From: Microbulbifer sp. YPW1
Lineage (GTDB): Bacteria > Pseudomonadota > Gammaproteobacteria > Pseudomonadales > Cellvibrionaceae
Assembly: GCF_013367775.1 (NCBI RefSeq)
Contig: NZ_CP055157.1
Location: forward strand, 3,298,001-3,362,000
Length of the DNA: 64,000 nucleotides
Direction: 5' to 3'
Under the pieces are notes generated by a model that was not told the DNA's origin, searched no databases, and saw nothing but the letters and a program-made list of their open reading frames with translations. Position 1 is the first letter of the stretch. Each line of letters opens with the position of its first letter. Shown one piece after another: positions 38,390-46,815 of this stretch. Made by a program: the position numbers and the translations under genes.

Positions 38390-39493
38390 ATGGCAGACTT
38401 AAAACTGACTGCAGTCAAAAAACGATTTGGCAACACCCAGACTATTCATGGTGTGGACCTGCAAATCCAGCGAGGAGAGCTTGTGGTTTTTGTCGGCCCT
38501 TCCGGCTGTGGCAAGTCCACATTACTGCGCATGATCGCGGGTCTGGAAGCCGTCAGTGAAGGGCAGGTACATATCGGTGGGCGGGACGTTACAGGGCTAC
38601 CACCCAGCCAGCGTCAGGTGGCCATGGTGTTCCAGTCCTATGCACTTTACCCACACATGACTGCGGAGCAGAACCTGAGCTTCGGTATGCGCATGCGCGG
38701 TGTGCCCAAGGCCGAGGTACAGCAACAGGTCGCGCGTGCCAGCGAGGTATTGCAACTGGAGCCCTACCTGAAACGCAAGCCTGGCGAGCTGTCCGGTGGC
38801 CAGTGCCAGCGCGTCGCAATTGGTCGCGCGCTGGTACAGGATCCAGATGTTTTTCTGTTCGACGAACCGCTGTCAAATCTCGACGCGGAGTTGCGGGTAA
38901 AAATGCGTACTGAGATTGCGGATCTGCACCGGCGCCTCGGTGCCACCATGATTTACGTCACCCATGACCAGACCGAAGCGATGACTCTGGCGGACCGGAT
39001 CGTAGTGTTGCGCGATGGCCGCATTGAGCAGGTGGGCGCACCCATGTCGCTGTACACCAACCCGGCCAATCAATTCGTGGCCGGTTTTATCGGTTCCCCG
39101 AAAATGAACTTTCTGTCTGCACATGCGGTGTCGCAATCCGGCGGGACAGTGACTTTGCAACTGGGGGGCACACAGTTTGATCTGCCGGTGAGCGGGCATT
39201 TCTCAGCGGGTGCGGCGTCGCTGACCCTGGGGCTGCGCCCGGAGCATCTGGTGATGAACAGTACAGGCCCACTGCAGGGCCAAGTGCGCGCGGTGGAGCA
39301 GCTGGGCTCCATCAGTTTCGTCTACTGTCTGGTTGAAGGGCGGGATGTGTGTGTGCAGACACAGGCACTGCCGTTGCCTCGCGTTGGCGATAAGGTCGGG
39401 ATTGGTTTCGATGGGGCAGATGCCTATCTGTTCGACGCGAAAGGTCTCTCCGTGTCTCCACGAAAAGCCGAAAAAACTGACGAGGCTGCCTAA
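38390..39493 (+). CDS. Sugar ABC transporter ATPase (UgpC/MsmK-like)
   Basis: A 367-residue ATPase with Walker A GPSGCGKST, Q-loop, signature LSGGQCQRVAIGRAL, Walker B DVFLFDEPLSNLD, the H-loop YVTHDQ and a C-terminal TOBE domain. The signature has Cys where most relatives have Arg. ATG at 38390 follows AGAGG; a TTG two codons upstream is not preferred. Energises the importer encoded earlier in the operon. Confidence 0.94.
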   Translation: MADLKLTAVKKRFGNTQTIHGVDLQIQRGELVVFVGPSGCGKSTLLRMIAGLEAVSEGQVHIGGRDVTGLPPSQRQVAMVFQSYALYPHMTAEQNLSFGMRMRGVPKAEVQQQVARASEVLQLEPYLKRKPGELSGGQCQRVAIGRALVQDPDVFLFDEPLSNLDAELRVKMRTEIADLHRRLGATMIYVTHDQTEAMTLADRIVVLRDGRIEQVGAPMSLYTNPANQFVAGFIGSPKMNFLSAHAVSQSGGTVTLQLGGTQFDLPVSGHFSAGAASLTLGLRPEHLVMNSTGPLQGQVRAVEQLGSISFVYCLVEGRDVCVQTQALPLPRVGDKVGIGFDGADAYLFDAKGLSVSPRKAEKTDEAA

Positions 39494-39494
39494 T

Positions 39495-40664
39495 ATGATC
39501 CGTTTGTGGGTGTTCACCCTGCTGCTTCTTTGGGCACACCTGTGTGCCGCACAGGTAGTGTCGCACCAGTTGCCGGTAAACAGCGGTACGGAGTCGCTGC
39601 CAGAAGCCGTGCGCGGCGTCTGGCTGACCAACGTCGCCAGTGACGTGCTGTACACCCGGGAGGGGATTGAGCAGGCTGTTGAATTATGCGTTGAGCTTGG
39701 GCTCAACAGTATATTCGTGGTGACCTGGAACAAGGGCCAAACCCTGTATCCGTCGCAGGTCATGCAGGACTTCACCGGGGTTGCCATGGACCCCGAGCTT
39801 GACCCTAAACAAATGGGCCGCGACCCGCTGCAGGAACTGATCGATGCAGCCCACCGGCACAATATCAAGGTGTTTGCCTGGTTCGAGTTCGGGTTCGCCG
39901 CATCACACGGTGCGCAGGGGGGCGAGCTGATCAGGCGTAAACCACACTGGGCGTCCCTGGATGTCCATGGTGAGCTGGTAACGAAAAACGGCTTTGAATG
40001 GATGAACGCACTGGATCCCGAGGTCCAGGCCTTCATGACTTCACTGGTATTGGAGGTGGTGCGCAACTACGACGTTGATGGCATCCAGGGGGATGACCGC
40101 CTGCCGGCGATGCCCTCCGAAGGTGGCTACAATCCTGGGATTGCCGCCGCTTACCGCGATGAGACCGGCGCGCTGCCGCCAGCGGACAGTAAAAATCCGC
40201 AGTGGGTTCAGTGGCGGGCGAACCGGTTGAATCAATATGCCGCCGCCCTGTATCGCGCGGTCAAGGCGGAAGATCCTCATACCATCGTATCCTTTTCACC
40301 CTCCGTCTTTCCCTGGTCGCGTGAACAGTACCTGCAGGACTGGCCGAGTTGGCTGGCGCAGGGTTCCGTAGACCTGTTAATTCCCCAGGTTTATCGACAC
40401 CAACTGGACAGCTATCGAAATACGCTCCGTGAAACGCTTGGCTATGTGCCTGAGGCGCAACGCGCCAGCTTTGCGCCGGGGGTTTTGATCAAGGTAGGAA
40501 GTACCATGCCGTCCCAGGAGTTGATGCGCGGCATGCTGGCGGCTAATAGGGAGGCTGGTCTTTTGGGCGAAGTGTTTTTCTTTTATGAAGGACTGGAACA
40601 CTACCGGGAAATCATTCGATCCTCCTATGCGTCACGGCCCGTGCGGTTTCCCGAAGCCCTGTAG
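39495..40664 (+). CDS. GHL10-type glycoside hydrolase (YngK/DigH-like), secreted
   Basis: A 389-residue protein with a signal peptide (IRLWVFTLLLLWAHLCAAQ) and a TIM-barrel domain of the GHL10 family: RGVWLTNVASDVLYTREGI, IKVFAWFEFGFA, and YDVDGIQGDDRLP at the expected active-site strand, then VDLLIPQVYRH. DigH of E. coli, in this family, acts on denuded peptidoglycan glycan strands; others are unassigned. It starts one base after the ATPase stop. It could trim the extracellular polymer before import. Confidence 0.83.
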   Translation: MIRLWVFTLLLLWAHLCAAQVVSHQLPVNSGTESLPEAVRGVWLTNVASDVLYTREGIEQAVELCVELGLNSIFVVTWNKGQTLYPSQVMQDFTGVAMDPELDPKQMGRDPLQELIDAAHRHNIKVFAWFEFGFAASHGAQGGELIRRKPHWASLDVHGELVTKNGFEWMNALDPEVQAFMTSLVLEVVRNYDVDGIQGDDRLPAMPSEGGYNPGIAAAYRDETGALPPADSKNPQWVQWRANRLNQYAAALYRAVKAEDPHTIVSFSPSVFPWSREQYLQDWPSWLAQGSVDLLIPQVYRHQLDSYRNTLRETLGYVPEAQRASFAPGVLIKVGSTMPSQELMRGMLAANREAGLLGEVFFFYEGLEHYREIIRSSYASRPVRFPEAL

Positions 40665-40723
40665 CCGAGAGCCTGTAACAGAACCACGAAGTGATCGCGT
40701 ACAACGAATCAAGGGGGAGCACA

Positions 40724-41740
40724 GTGAAAGTCGTCTGTTTTGGTGAAGCACTGGTGGACATGTTGTCCAATCGGGTATCCGGAGCCAGTGTCGCCACTGA
40801 ACACGAGCAGTTTACCAAGTTCGCTGGCGGTGCACCGGCAAACGCTGCCGTCGCCGTGGCGAAACTGGGGGGTAACGCCTATTTCGCTGGTATGCTCGGA
40901 GAGGATGCGTTTGGTCGCTTTCTGCAGGGCGCACTCGACGCAGAAGGGGTAAAAACGGATTACGTGCGGTTCACCCCGGAATCCAAAACCGCTTTGGCCT
41001 TTGTCTCTCTGGATGAAAATGGCGAGCGCAGTTTCGAGTTTTATCGACCACCGGCCGCGGACCTTTTGTTTCGTGCAGGCCACTTCGACCCGGATACCTT
41101 TGCCGGCAATGGAATTCTGCATATCTGCTCAAACAGCCTGACGGAAGAGGGCATTGCCGATACAACGGCCACCGCCGTTGCACTGGCGCGAGAGGCCGGC
41201 TGGCTGGTGAGCTTTGATGTGAATCTCCGGCACAATCTCTGGCCCACCGGATACGCGGACCGCCAACGCATCAATCAACTGGTTGCCAAGTCCGATATTG
41301 TCAAACTCAGCCTGGAAGAACTCGAATACCTCGCCGCGGAAGAAAACCCGGAAACCGGAGGCTATATTTCCCGTCAGCTGCAGCAGCGTCCGCAACTGAT
41401 CCTGGTGACCGACGGTGGCCATCCGGTGCAGTGGGCGACCCGCAGCGACTGGGGAGGCGTACGACCGCCGGCGGTAAACGCCGTGGACACTACCGCCGGA
41501 GGGGATGGGTTTATTGGTGGGTTTATCTATCAGCTGGCGGCTGACAATGTCAGCGCAGGTTCCCTGATGCAATGGCTCGAATCCGGTGCACATGAAAAGG
41601 CGTTGGCGTTCGCCTGCGCCTGTGGTGCCCACGCGGTGTCACGCCGCGGCGCATTTGTCGCGCTGCCTACCCAGAAGAGTCTGCAAGACTTCCTCAATGC
41701 CGGTGCCGCGGCCCCGGGAAACCAGCTTCCCAATGATTAG
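40724..41740 (+). CDS. PfkB-family sugar kinase, probable fructokinase
   Basis: A 338-residue ribokinase-fold kinase. GTG start at 40724 follows a perfect AAGGGGGAG. Signature 1 is GGAPANAAVAVAKLGG near 34-49; signature 2 reads DTTAGGDGFIGGF, with Ala-Gly-Gly-Asp where most have Gly-Ala-Gly-Asp, and the catalytic Asp is kept. With the AGE isomerase next to it, conversion of mannose to fructose-6-phosphate is the likely route. Confidence 0.87.
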   Translation: MKVVCFGEALVDMLSNRVSGASVATEHEQFTKFAGGAPANAAVAVAKLGGNAYFAGMLGEDAFGRFLQGALDAEGVKTDYVRFTPESKTALAFVSLDENGERSFEFYRPPAADLLFRAGHFDPDTFAGNGILHICSNSLTEEGIADTTATAVALAREAGWLVSFDVNLRHNLWPTGYADRQRINQLVAKSDIVKLSLEELEYLAAEENPETGGYISRQLQQRPQLILVTDGGHPVQWATRSDWGGVRPPAVNAVDTTAGGDGFIGGFIYQLAADNVSAGSLMQWLESGAHEKALAFACACGAHAVSRRGAFVALPTQKSLQDFLNAGAAAPGNQLPND

Positions 41741-41756
41741 TTCCGGAGCATCACCT

Positions 41757-42965
41757 ATGTCGGATTTCCGTAGTCCCGAATTCTTGCAGCAACACATAGA
41801 CAGTATCCTCGCCTTCTACCGCCCGCATGTGCGGGATATCGAACGGGGAGGGTTCCACCAGAACTTCCTGGATGATGGCCGTGTGTTTAATCCGGGCAGC
41901 AAGCATCTGGTCAGTACTACCCGGATGATTTTCAACTACTGCAGCGCTTACCAGAACACCGCGAACGCAGCAGACAAGGTGGAGTATCGGGCACTGGCGG
42001 AAGCCGGATTGGACTACCTGATAAAGTACCACTGGGATGCAGCGCGGGGTGGTTACAACTGGGTTTTACTGGACAATCTGCCGGTGGATCAGACCAATCA
42101 CTGCTACGGTCTCGCCTTTGTGATTCTGGCTCTGGCTACCTGCGTGCAAACAGGTATTGGTAATGTGCGTGCGCAGTTGTACAAAACCTGGGACTTGCTC
42201 AATGACAAGTTCTGGCAGCCTCATGTGGCGCTTTACGCCGATGAAGCCTCTGCCGGCTGGAGCCGCGTTTCCGACTACCGTGGGCAGAACGCCAACATGC
42301 ACTGCTGTGAAGCGCTGCTGGCGGCATATGCGGCAACGGATGATCCGGTATTCCTCGATCGCGCCTACGCCCTGGCAAAAACCGTCTCGATAACCCTGGC
42401 GGACAAAGCGGATGGGCTGATCTGGGAGCACTATACCAAGGAGCTGGAGATCGACTGGGACTACAATCGGCACGACCCCAAGAACCTGTATCGCCCGTGG
42501 GGATTTCAACCCGGTCACCAGACGGAATGGAGCAAACTCCTGTTATTACTGCACCGGGTACGTCCGGAGAGCTGGATGATAGAGCGTGCGCGTAGTTTGT
42601 TCGATCGCGCACTGGAGATCTGCTGGGACAATGAGCATGGCGGCATCCTGTATGGCCATGCGCCAGACGGGTCTATTTGTGACGACGATAAATATTTCTG
42701 GGTACAGGCCGAGTCCTTTGCCGCCGCGGCGCTGCTCGCCGAGGCCACAGGTGAGAATCTTTACTGGCAGTGGTATGACAAAATCTGGGCCTACTGCTGG
42801 GCGCATTTTGTCGATCATAAACACGGAGCCTGGTATCGCCTGCTCAACCGACGAAACCACAAATACTCCGATGAAAAAAGTATTGCTGGTGGCAAGTGCG
42901 ACTACCACACACTTGGGGCTTGCTGGGAAGTCCAGCGTTTATTTCTGGGGAACAGACATGTGTAA
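41757..42965 (+). CDS. AGE-family isomerase/epimerase, probable mannose isomerase
   Basis: A 402-residue alpha/alpha-barrel protein of the N-acylglucosamine 2-epimerase family. Conserved histidine motifs are NHCYGLAFVILAL, NANMHCCEALLAAY, QPGHQTEWSKLL and CDYHTLGACWE. The family includes mannose isomerase (YihS-like), cellobiose epimerase and GlcNAc 2-epimerase. In this operon, between a fructokinase and downstream of an alpha-mannosidase, isomerisation of mannose to fructose fits best. CCGGAG precedes ATG at 41757. Confidence 0.87.
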   Translation: MSDFRSPEFLQQHIDSILAFYRPHVRDIERGGFHQNFLDDGRVFNPGSKHLVSTTRMIFNYCSAYQNTANAADKVEYRALAEAGLDYLIKYHWDAARGGYNWVLLDNLPVDQTNHCYGLAFVILALATCVQTGIGNVRAQLYKTWDLLNDKFWQPHVALYADEASAGWSRVSDYRGQNANMHCCEALLAAYAATDDPVFLDRAYALAKTVSITLADKADGLIWEHYTKELEIDWDYNRHDPKNLYRPWGFQPGHQTEWSKLLLLLHRVRPESWMIERARSLFDRALEICWDNEHGGILYGHAPDGSICDDDKYFWVQAESFAAAALLAEATGENLYWQWYDKIWAYCWAHFVDHKHGAWYRLLNRRNHKYSDEKSIAGGKCDYHTLGACWEVQRLFLGNRHV

Positions 42966-43701
42966 AAAACTGGTTTTGTTGCTGCTCATCCTGACCTGCA
43001 CGACGCATGTGAATGCGCAGGTGCCAGAGAACAGTCAGCAGCTACTGGTGACTATCACCGACAATTGGGCGGCCACCACGGGAGAACTGCATGCATTTCG
43101 TCGTACGAAAGACGGCTGGCAACCGGTGCTCAAGCCGATACCCGTGAACCTGGGACGCACCGGCCTTGCCTGGGGTATCGGATTGCACCAGCAATCGGTC
43201 ATGGGTGAAGGAGACCCGAAAAAGCGCGAGGGTGATGGTAAGGCGCCCGCGGGAATTTTCAGCCTGGGTGATGCGTTTGGATACCCGGACATGCTGAACA
43301 CGGGGCTCGATTACCAGCCTATGCGTGCATCCCACTACTGCATCGATGTGCCGACGTCGCCACTGTATAACCAGACCGTCGACGCATTGACGGTCGGTGA
43401 GGCGGCGGTGAAGGGCTCCTCCGAAGGCATGCGCCGTGATATTCACTATGGGGATCAGCAGTACAAGAAGGGGATTTTCGTTGCGCACAATCCCGATAAT
43501 GAGCCGGGGGCGGGCAGTTGTATTTTTGTTCATCTCTGGAAGGCAGCTGGCAGCCCCACCGCCGGATGCACAGCCATGGCAGAAGCGCAGATGGATGCGG
43601 TACTCGAATGGCTGCAAGCCGGGAAGCAGCCGGTGTACGTCGCCTTGCCGGCGGCCCACTATCATGCTCTGCGCGCGCGATGGGCCCTGCCAAAGCTGTA
43701 G
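42958..43701 (+). CDS. L,D-transpeptidase (YkuD-like) family protein, secreted
   Basis: A 247-residue protein overlapping the isomerase gene by 8 bases. Signal peptide about 1-22 (KLVLLLLILTCTTHVNA). The catalytic stretch is FVHLWKAAGSPTAGCTAM, matching the His...S-x-GC(T) motif of YkuD/ErfK enzymes. GDGKAPAGIFSLGDAFGY is a further family mark. Such proteins link or cut L,D peptide bonds of peptidoglycan; the relation to mannose use is unclear. Last gene of the operon. Confidence 0.85.
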   Translation: MCKKLVLLLLILTCTTHVNAQVPENSQQLLVTITDNWAATTGELHAFRRTKDGWQPVLKPIPVNLGRTGLAWGIGLHQQSVMGEGDPKKREGDGKAPAGIFSLGDAFGYPDMLNTGLDYQPMRASHYCIDVPTSPLYNQTVDALTVGEAAVKGSSEGMRRDIHYGDQQYKKGIFVAHNPDNEPGAGSCIFVHLWKAAGSPTAGCTAMAEAQMDAVLEWLQAGKQPVYVALPAAHYHALRARWALPKL

Positions 43702-43835
43702 GTCGTACACACAGTCTCAAACCATCGGTGCTGTCGATAGGTACAAACTGTTCCTTGTGGGTGCCCCGTTTACACTGAGCTCAATGTCCGCGCGTTTGCG
43801 GCGGCCATCCACAAAGGTTGAGATTGAGCAAAGCG

Positions 43836-45233
43836 ATGAGCAGCGAGAACTGGCAGGCGGACAAGCGCCACTGGATGCACCCCTGGACCCACTTTGACTC
43901 CTTTGAGGAAGAGGGGGCCTTGATGATGGCGCGGGCCAAAGGTGCACGGCTGTGGGATGAGCAGGGCAAGTCGTACTTTGATGCGGTGGGCGGCCTCTGG
44001 TGTACCAATATCGGTCTCGGCCGGGAGGAAATGGCCGAGGCCATCGCCGAGCAGGTTCGGGAAATGGCCTACGCCAATCCATTCGTGGATATTTCCAATG
44101 CGCCCGCAGCCCAGCTGGCGAAAAAACTGGCGGAACTCGCACCCGGGGATATCAATCGGGTGTTTTACAGTTGCGGCGGTTCCACCGCGATCGACACCGC
44201 ATTCCGTCTGGTGCATTTCTATCAGAACTGCCGGGGAAAGCGGCACAAGAAGCATATCCTTGCCCGCAAAGGCGGCTACCATGGCAGTACCTATGCAGCC
44301 ATGTCGATTACCGGAAAGTCGGGAGACAAGATCCCGGAGTTCGATTACATCCAGGACTCAATTCATCACCTGAGTTGCCCCAACCCCTATCGCGCACCGC
44401 AAGGAATGGATGAACAGCAGTTCTGTGACTTTCTCGTGGAGGAGTTCGAGCAGAAAATCCGCGAGCTGGGCGCAGACAACATTGCCGCATTTTTTGCCGA
44501 GCCGATCCTCGGTTCCGGCGGTGTGATCGTTCCTCCGGAGGGATATAACCGTCGTATCTGGGAATTGTGCCGGGAAAACGACATCTTATTCGTGGCAGAC
44601 GAAGTGGTTACCGCCTTCGGTCGGGTGGGACACTGGTTTGCCTCCAAAGACCTTTTCGGTATCCAGCCAGACATCATCACCTGTGCCAAGGGCCTCACCT
44701 CCGGTTACCAACCCCTGGGTGCGACGTTGTTCAGCGATCGTATCTATGACGTGATCTCAACCGGCGATCCGGATCGTTACTTCGCCAGTGGATATACCTA
44801 TTCAGGCCACCCGGTAGCCTGTGCGGCGGCGCTGAAAAACATAGAGATCATTGAGCGGGAAAACCTGTTACAACGCGTGGTCGAGGTCGGTGCCTATTTT
44901 GAGCAGCGCTTGCATTCGCTGCGCGACCTGCCACTGGTGGGCGATGTACGCGGCAAGCGCTTTATGATGTGCGTGGAGAGCGTGGCGGACAAAGGTAGTA
45001 AACGGTTATTGCCGGATGAACTGAATATTGGCAAGTGGATATCGGACCGGGCAGAGCAGAATGGGCTGATTGTCCGGCCGATTGTGCATCTCAATGTTAT
45101 GTCACCGCCACTAACGATGGGGCGTGACGAAGTGGACTTTATCGTAGAGCAATTGGGCGCTGCGATTGAGCAGGCCCATCATGACCTTCGCAAGGCCGGG
45201 TTGCTATCTGGCGCGCGTCAGATGATCGCGTAG
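43836..45233 (+). CDS. Class III PLP-dependent aminotransferase
   Basis: A 465-residue omega-type aminotransferase. Motifs: GGLWCTNIGLGREEMAEA, YSCGGSTAIDTAFRLV, RKGGYHGSTYAAMS, DEVVTAFGRVG binding the cofactor, and the PLP-lysine in CAKGLTSGYQPLGA. ATG at 43836 is favoured over an in-frame TTG/ATT-rich upstream stretch, though its ribosome site is weak. Substrate may be an omega-amino acid such as beta-alanine, GABA or taurine. It converges on a LysR gene 12 bases away. Confidence 0.9.
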   Translation: MSSENWQADKRHWMHPWTHFDSFEEEGALMMARAKGARLWDEQGKSYFDAVGGLWCTNIGLGREEMAEAIAEQVREMAYANPFVDISNAPAAQLAKKLAELAPGDINRVFYSCGGSTAIDTAFRLVHFYQNCRGKRHKKHILARKGGYHGSTYAAMSITGKSGDKIPEFDYIQDSIHHLSCPNPYRAPQGMDEQQFCDFLVEEFEQKIRELGADNIAAFFAEPILGSGGVIVPPEGYNRRIWELCRENDILFVADEVVTAFGRVGHWFASKDLFGIQPDIITCAKGLTSGYQPLGATLFSDRIYDVISTGDPDRYFASGYTYSGHPVACAAALKNIEIIERENLLQRVVEVGAYFEQRLHSLRDLPLVGDVRGKRFMMCVESVADKGSKRLLPDELNIGKWISDRAEQNGLIVRPIVHLNVMSPPLTMGRDEVDFIVEQLGAAIEQAHHDLRKAGLLSGARQMIA

Positions 45234-45245
45234 GCATCAGACTTC

Positions 45246-46163
45246 TCAGGCAGGCTCAACGGTCTCGGCTGACAATACACGTGAGATTTCATCGATCAGC
45301 CGCTGACCCGCCGGCCCCAATGTTTTACGCCGTGACCAGATCAGGTCGGTGCAGTAAGGGTAGGGGGTCAGCTGGAAATCTGTGTCGAGCACCCTGATTG
45401 CGCCGCTATCGATATATGGCCGGGCGATGTGCAAAGGAGTAAACGCCCAGCCCAGGCCGGCAGTCAGCATGGTCATAAACAGCGAATAACTCTCGAGGTA
45501 CCAGATGCGATCACTGAGGTCATTTTCCGGCATCGACGCTGAATCACTGCTTGCGCTGATGCGGAGATGCAGGTGATTGTGCAGGTCCTGGATACTTACG
45601 GCGTCCAGCGCGCTCAGAGGGTGGGTCTTACCGGCAACCATGACAAACGCGCAGTTGCCGACACCGCGGAAATCAAAGTCTTCCGGATAATCGCTTTGAC
45701 TCAATACGATGCCGATATCTGCCTTGCCCTCTCGCACCTGTGCCGCCGCACTGTCACCAGAGGCATGCAGCAGCGTTACGGTGACGGTACCGAACTCCTC
45801 GTAGAAGGATTCCAGACTCTGCGTCAGTAGTTTCAGCTCGATTGCGGATTCATCGACCGCGATGGTGAGTGACTCCTCCAGCCCTGCGTTGAGGCTGCGA
45901 CTCTTGGCTTCGAAGCGGGAATAGGAGTTGAGCAGTGAGCGCACATCGTGCAGTAACGAGCGACCCTGCGGGGTCAGTTTCGGCTCGCGACCGGAGCGGT
46001 CAAACAGATTGAGACCGGTGTCGATCTCCAGGTTGCTGATCAATCCGGAAATGGTGGACTGCGCCTTACCCAAAGATCGCGCCGCAGCAGAAAAAGAGCC
46101 GCTGCGTGCCGCTGCCTCAAATGCTTCCAGTTGTTCCGGGGCAATAAAAAAGCGCGATTCCAT
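45246..46163 (-). CDS. LysR-family transcriptional regulator
   Basis: A 305-residue LysR protein with N-terminal helix-turn-helix (GSFSAAARSLGKAQSTISGL near 22-41) and a type 2 substrate-binding domain. It is tail to tail with the aminotransferase and could regulate it or the TonB-receptor side; it is divergent from the TonB receptor gene across a 650-base gap. Confidence 0.9.
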   Translation of the reverse strand: MESRFFIAPEQLEAFEAAARSGSFSAAARSLGKAQSTISGLISNLEIDTGLNLFDRSGREPKLTPQGRSLLHDVRSLLNSYSRFEAKSRSLNAGLEESLTIAVDESAIELKLLTQSLESFYEEFGTVTVTLLHASGDSAAAQVREGKADIGIVLSQSDYPEDFDFRGVGNCAFVMVAGKTHPLSALDAVSIQDLHNHLHLRISASSDSASMPENDLSDRIWYLESYSLFMTMLTAGLGWAFTPLHIARPYIDSGAIRVLDTDFQLTPYPYCTDLIWSRRKTLGPAGQRLIDEISRVLSAETVEPA

Positions 46164-46815
46164 ATATGACCTGATAGTTTCTACTGGTTATTGTTATGTC
46201 GTGGTATAGCCGATATTGAACCCTGTGAGTGACGGTGTTTGTAACAGTCTGTCACCAGCATCCGTCCCAGAAGCCATTAGATGGCCTCCAGTTGTTCCTC
46301 ATTTTTCATTTGCAGACATTACCGCGTTCCGGGCCTTGTTCAGGCAATACCTTGTATCGGTTTGGCCTATGGAATTCACTTTATCAGAGCGCATCGATGT
46401 GTAAAGCAGGGGCTGAATAGTTTTCTTATTGGTCTCTTGCTAACCAAATTCCTGGCCGAAATTAACCGGAGATCTTCGCGTAATTCGCATTAAGCCTAAT
46501 CCGAATATCGTTATACAGGCAGCGTTTGTGCGGTACTGACGCTATTGCTTTGTGAGTAACACATATTTTTTCGGCGCAATCCATGCGCCACTGTGGTGCG
46601 CGATGTGCAACGGATGGCCAGACGTGAGCGCAAATTGGGCAAAATGCGCTCTCTTGATGGATTTGGCGCCAATTCTATTTTAGCTCCGGCGAACTATCGT
46701 CATTGCCGATGGTTGATATTTTCCAATTCCTGCTTGCCAAAGAGATCCTGATAGCAGGGTGGATGAGTTCGCGCGCCCACGAACAGAGTCTCAATTTATA
46801 ATAAGGATTTAGGGT
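46164..46815. other. Regulatory-looking gap with small inverted repeats
   Basis: 652 bases with no gene I can support; short open frames here lack ribosome sites and family resemblance. It holds inverted repeats GGCGCA-N5-TGCGCC (46573-46589) and TTGGCGCCAA (46663-46672), and a TATAAT (46797-46802) a few bases before the TonB-receptor start with AAGGAT nearby. It should carry promoters for the divergent LysR and receptor genes. Confidence 0.5.

Noticed and set aside
46216..46493. Three overlapping short plus-strand frames in the 650-base gap
   Set aside because: No ribosome sites, different frames compete, and none resembles a known small protein.
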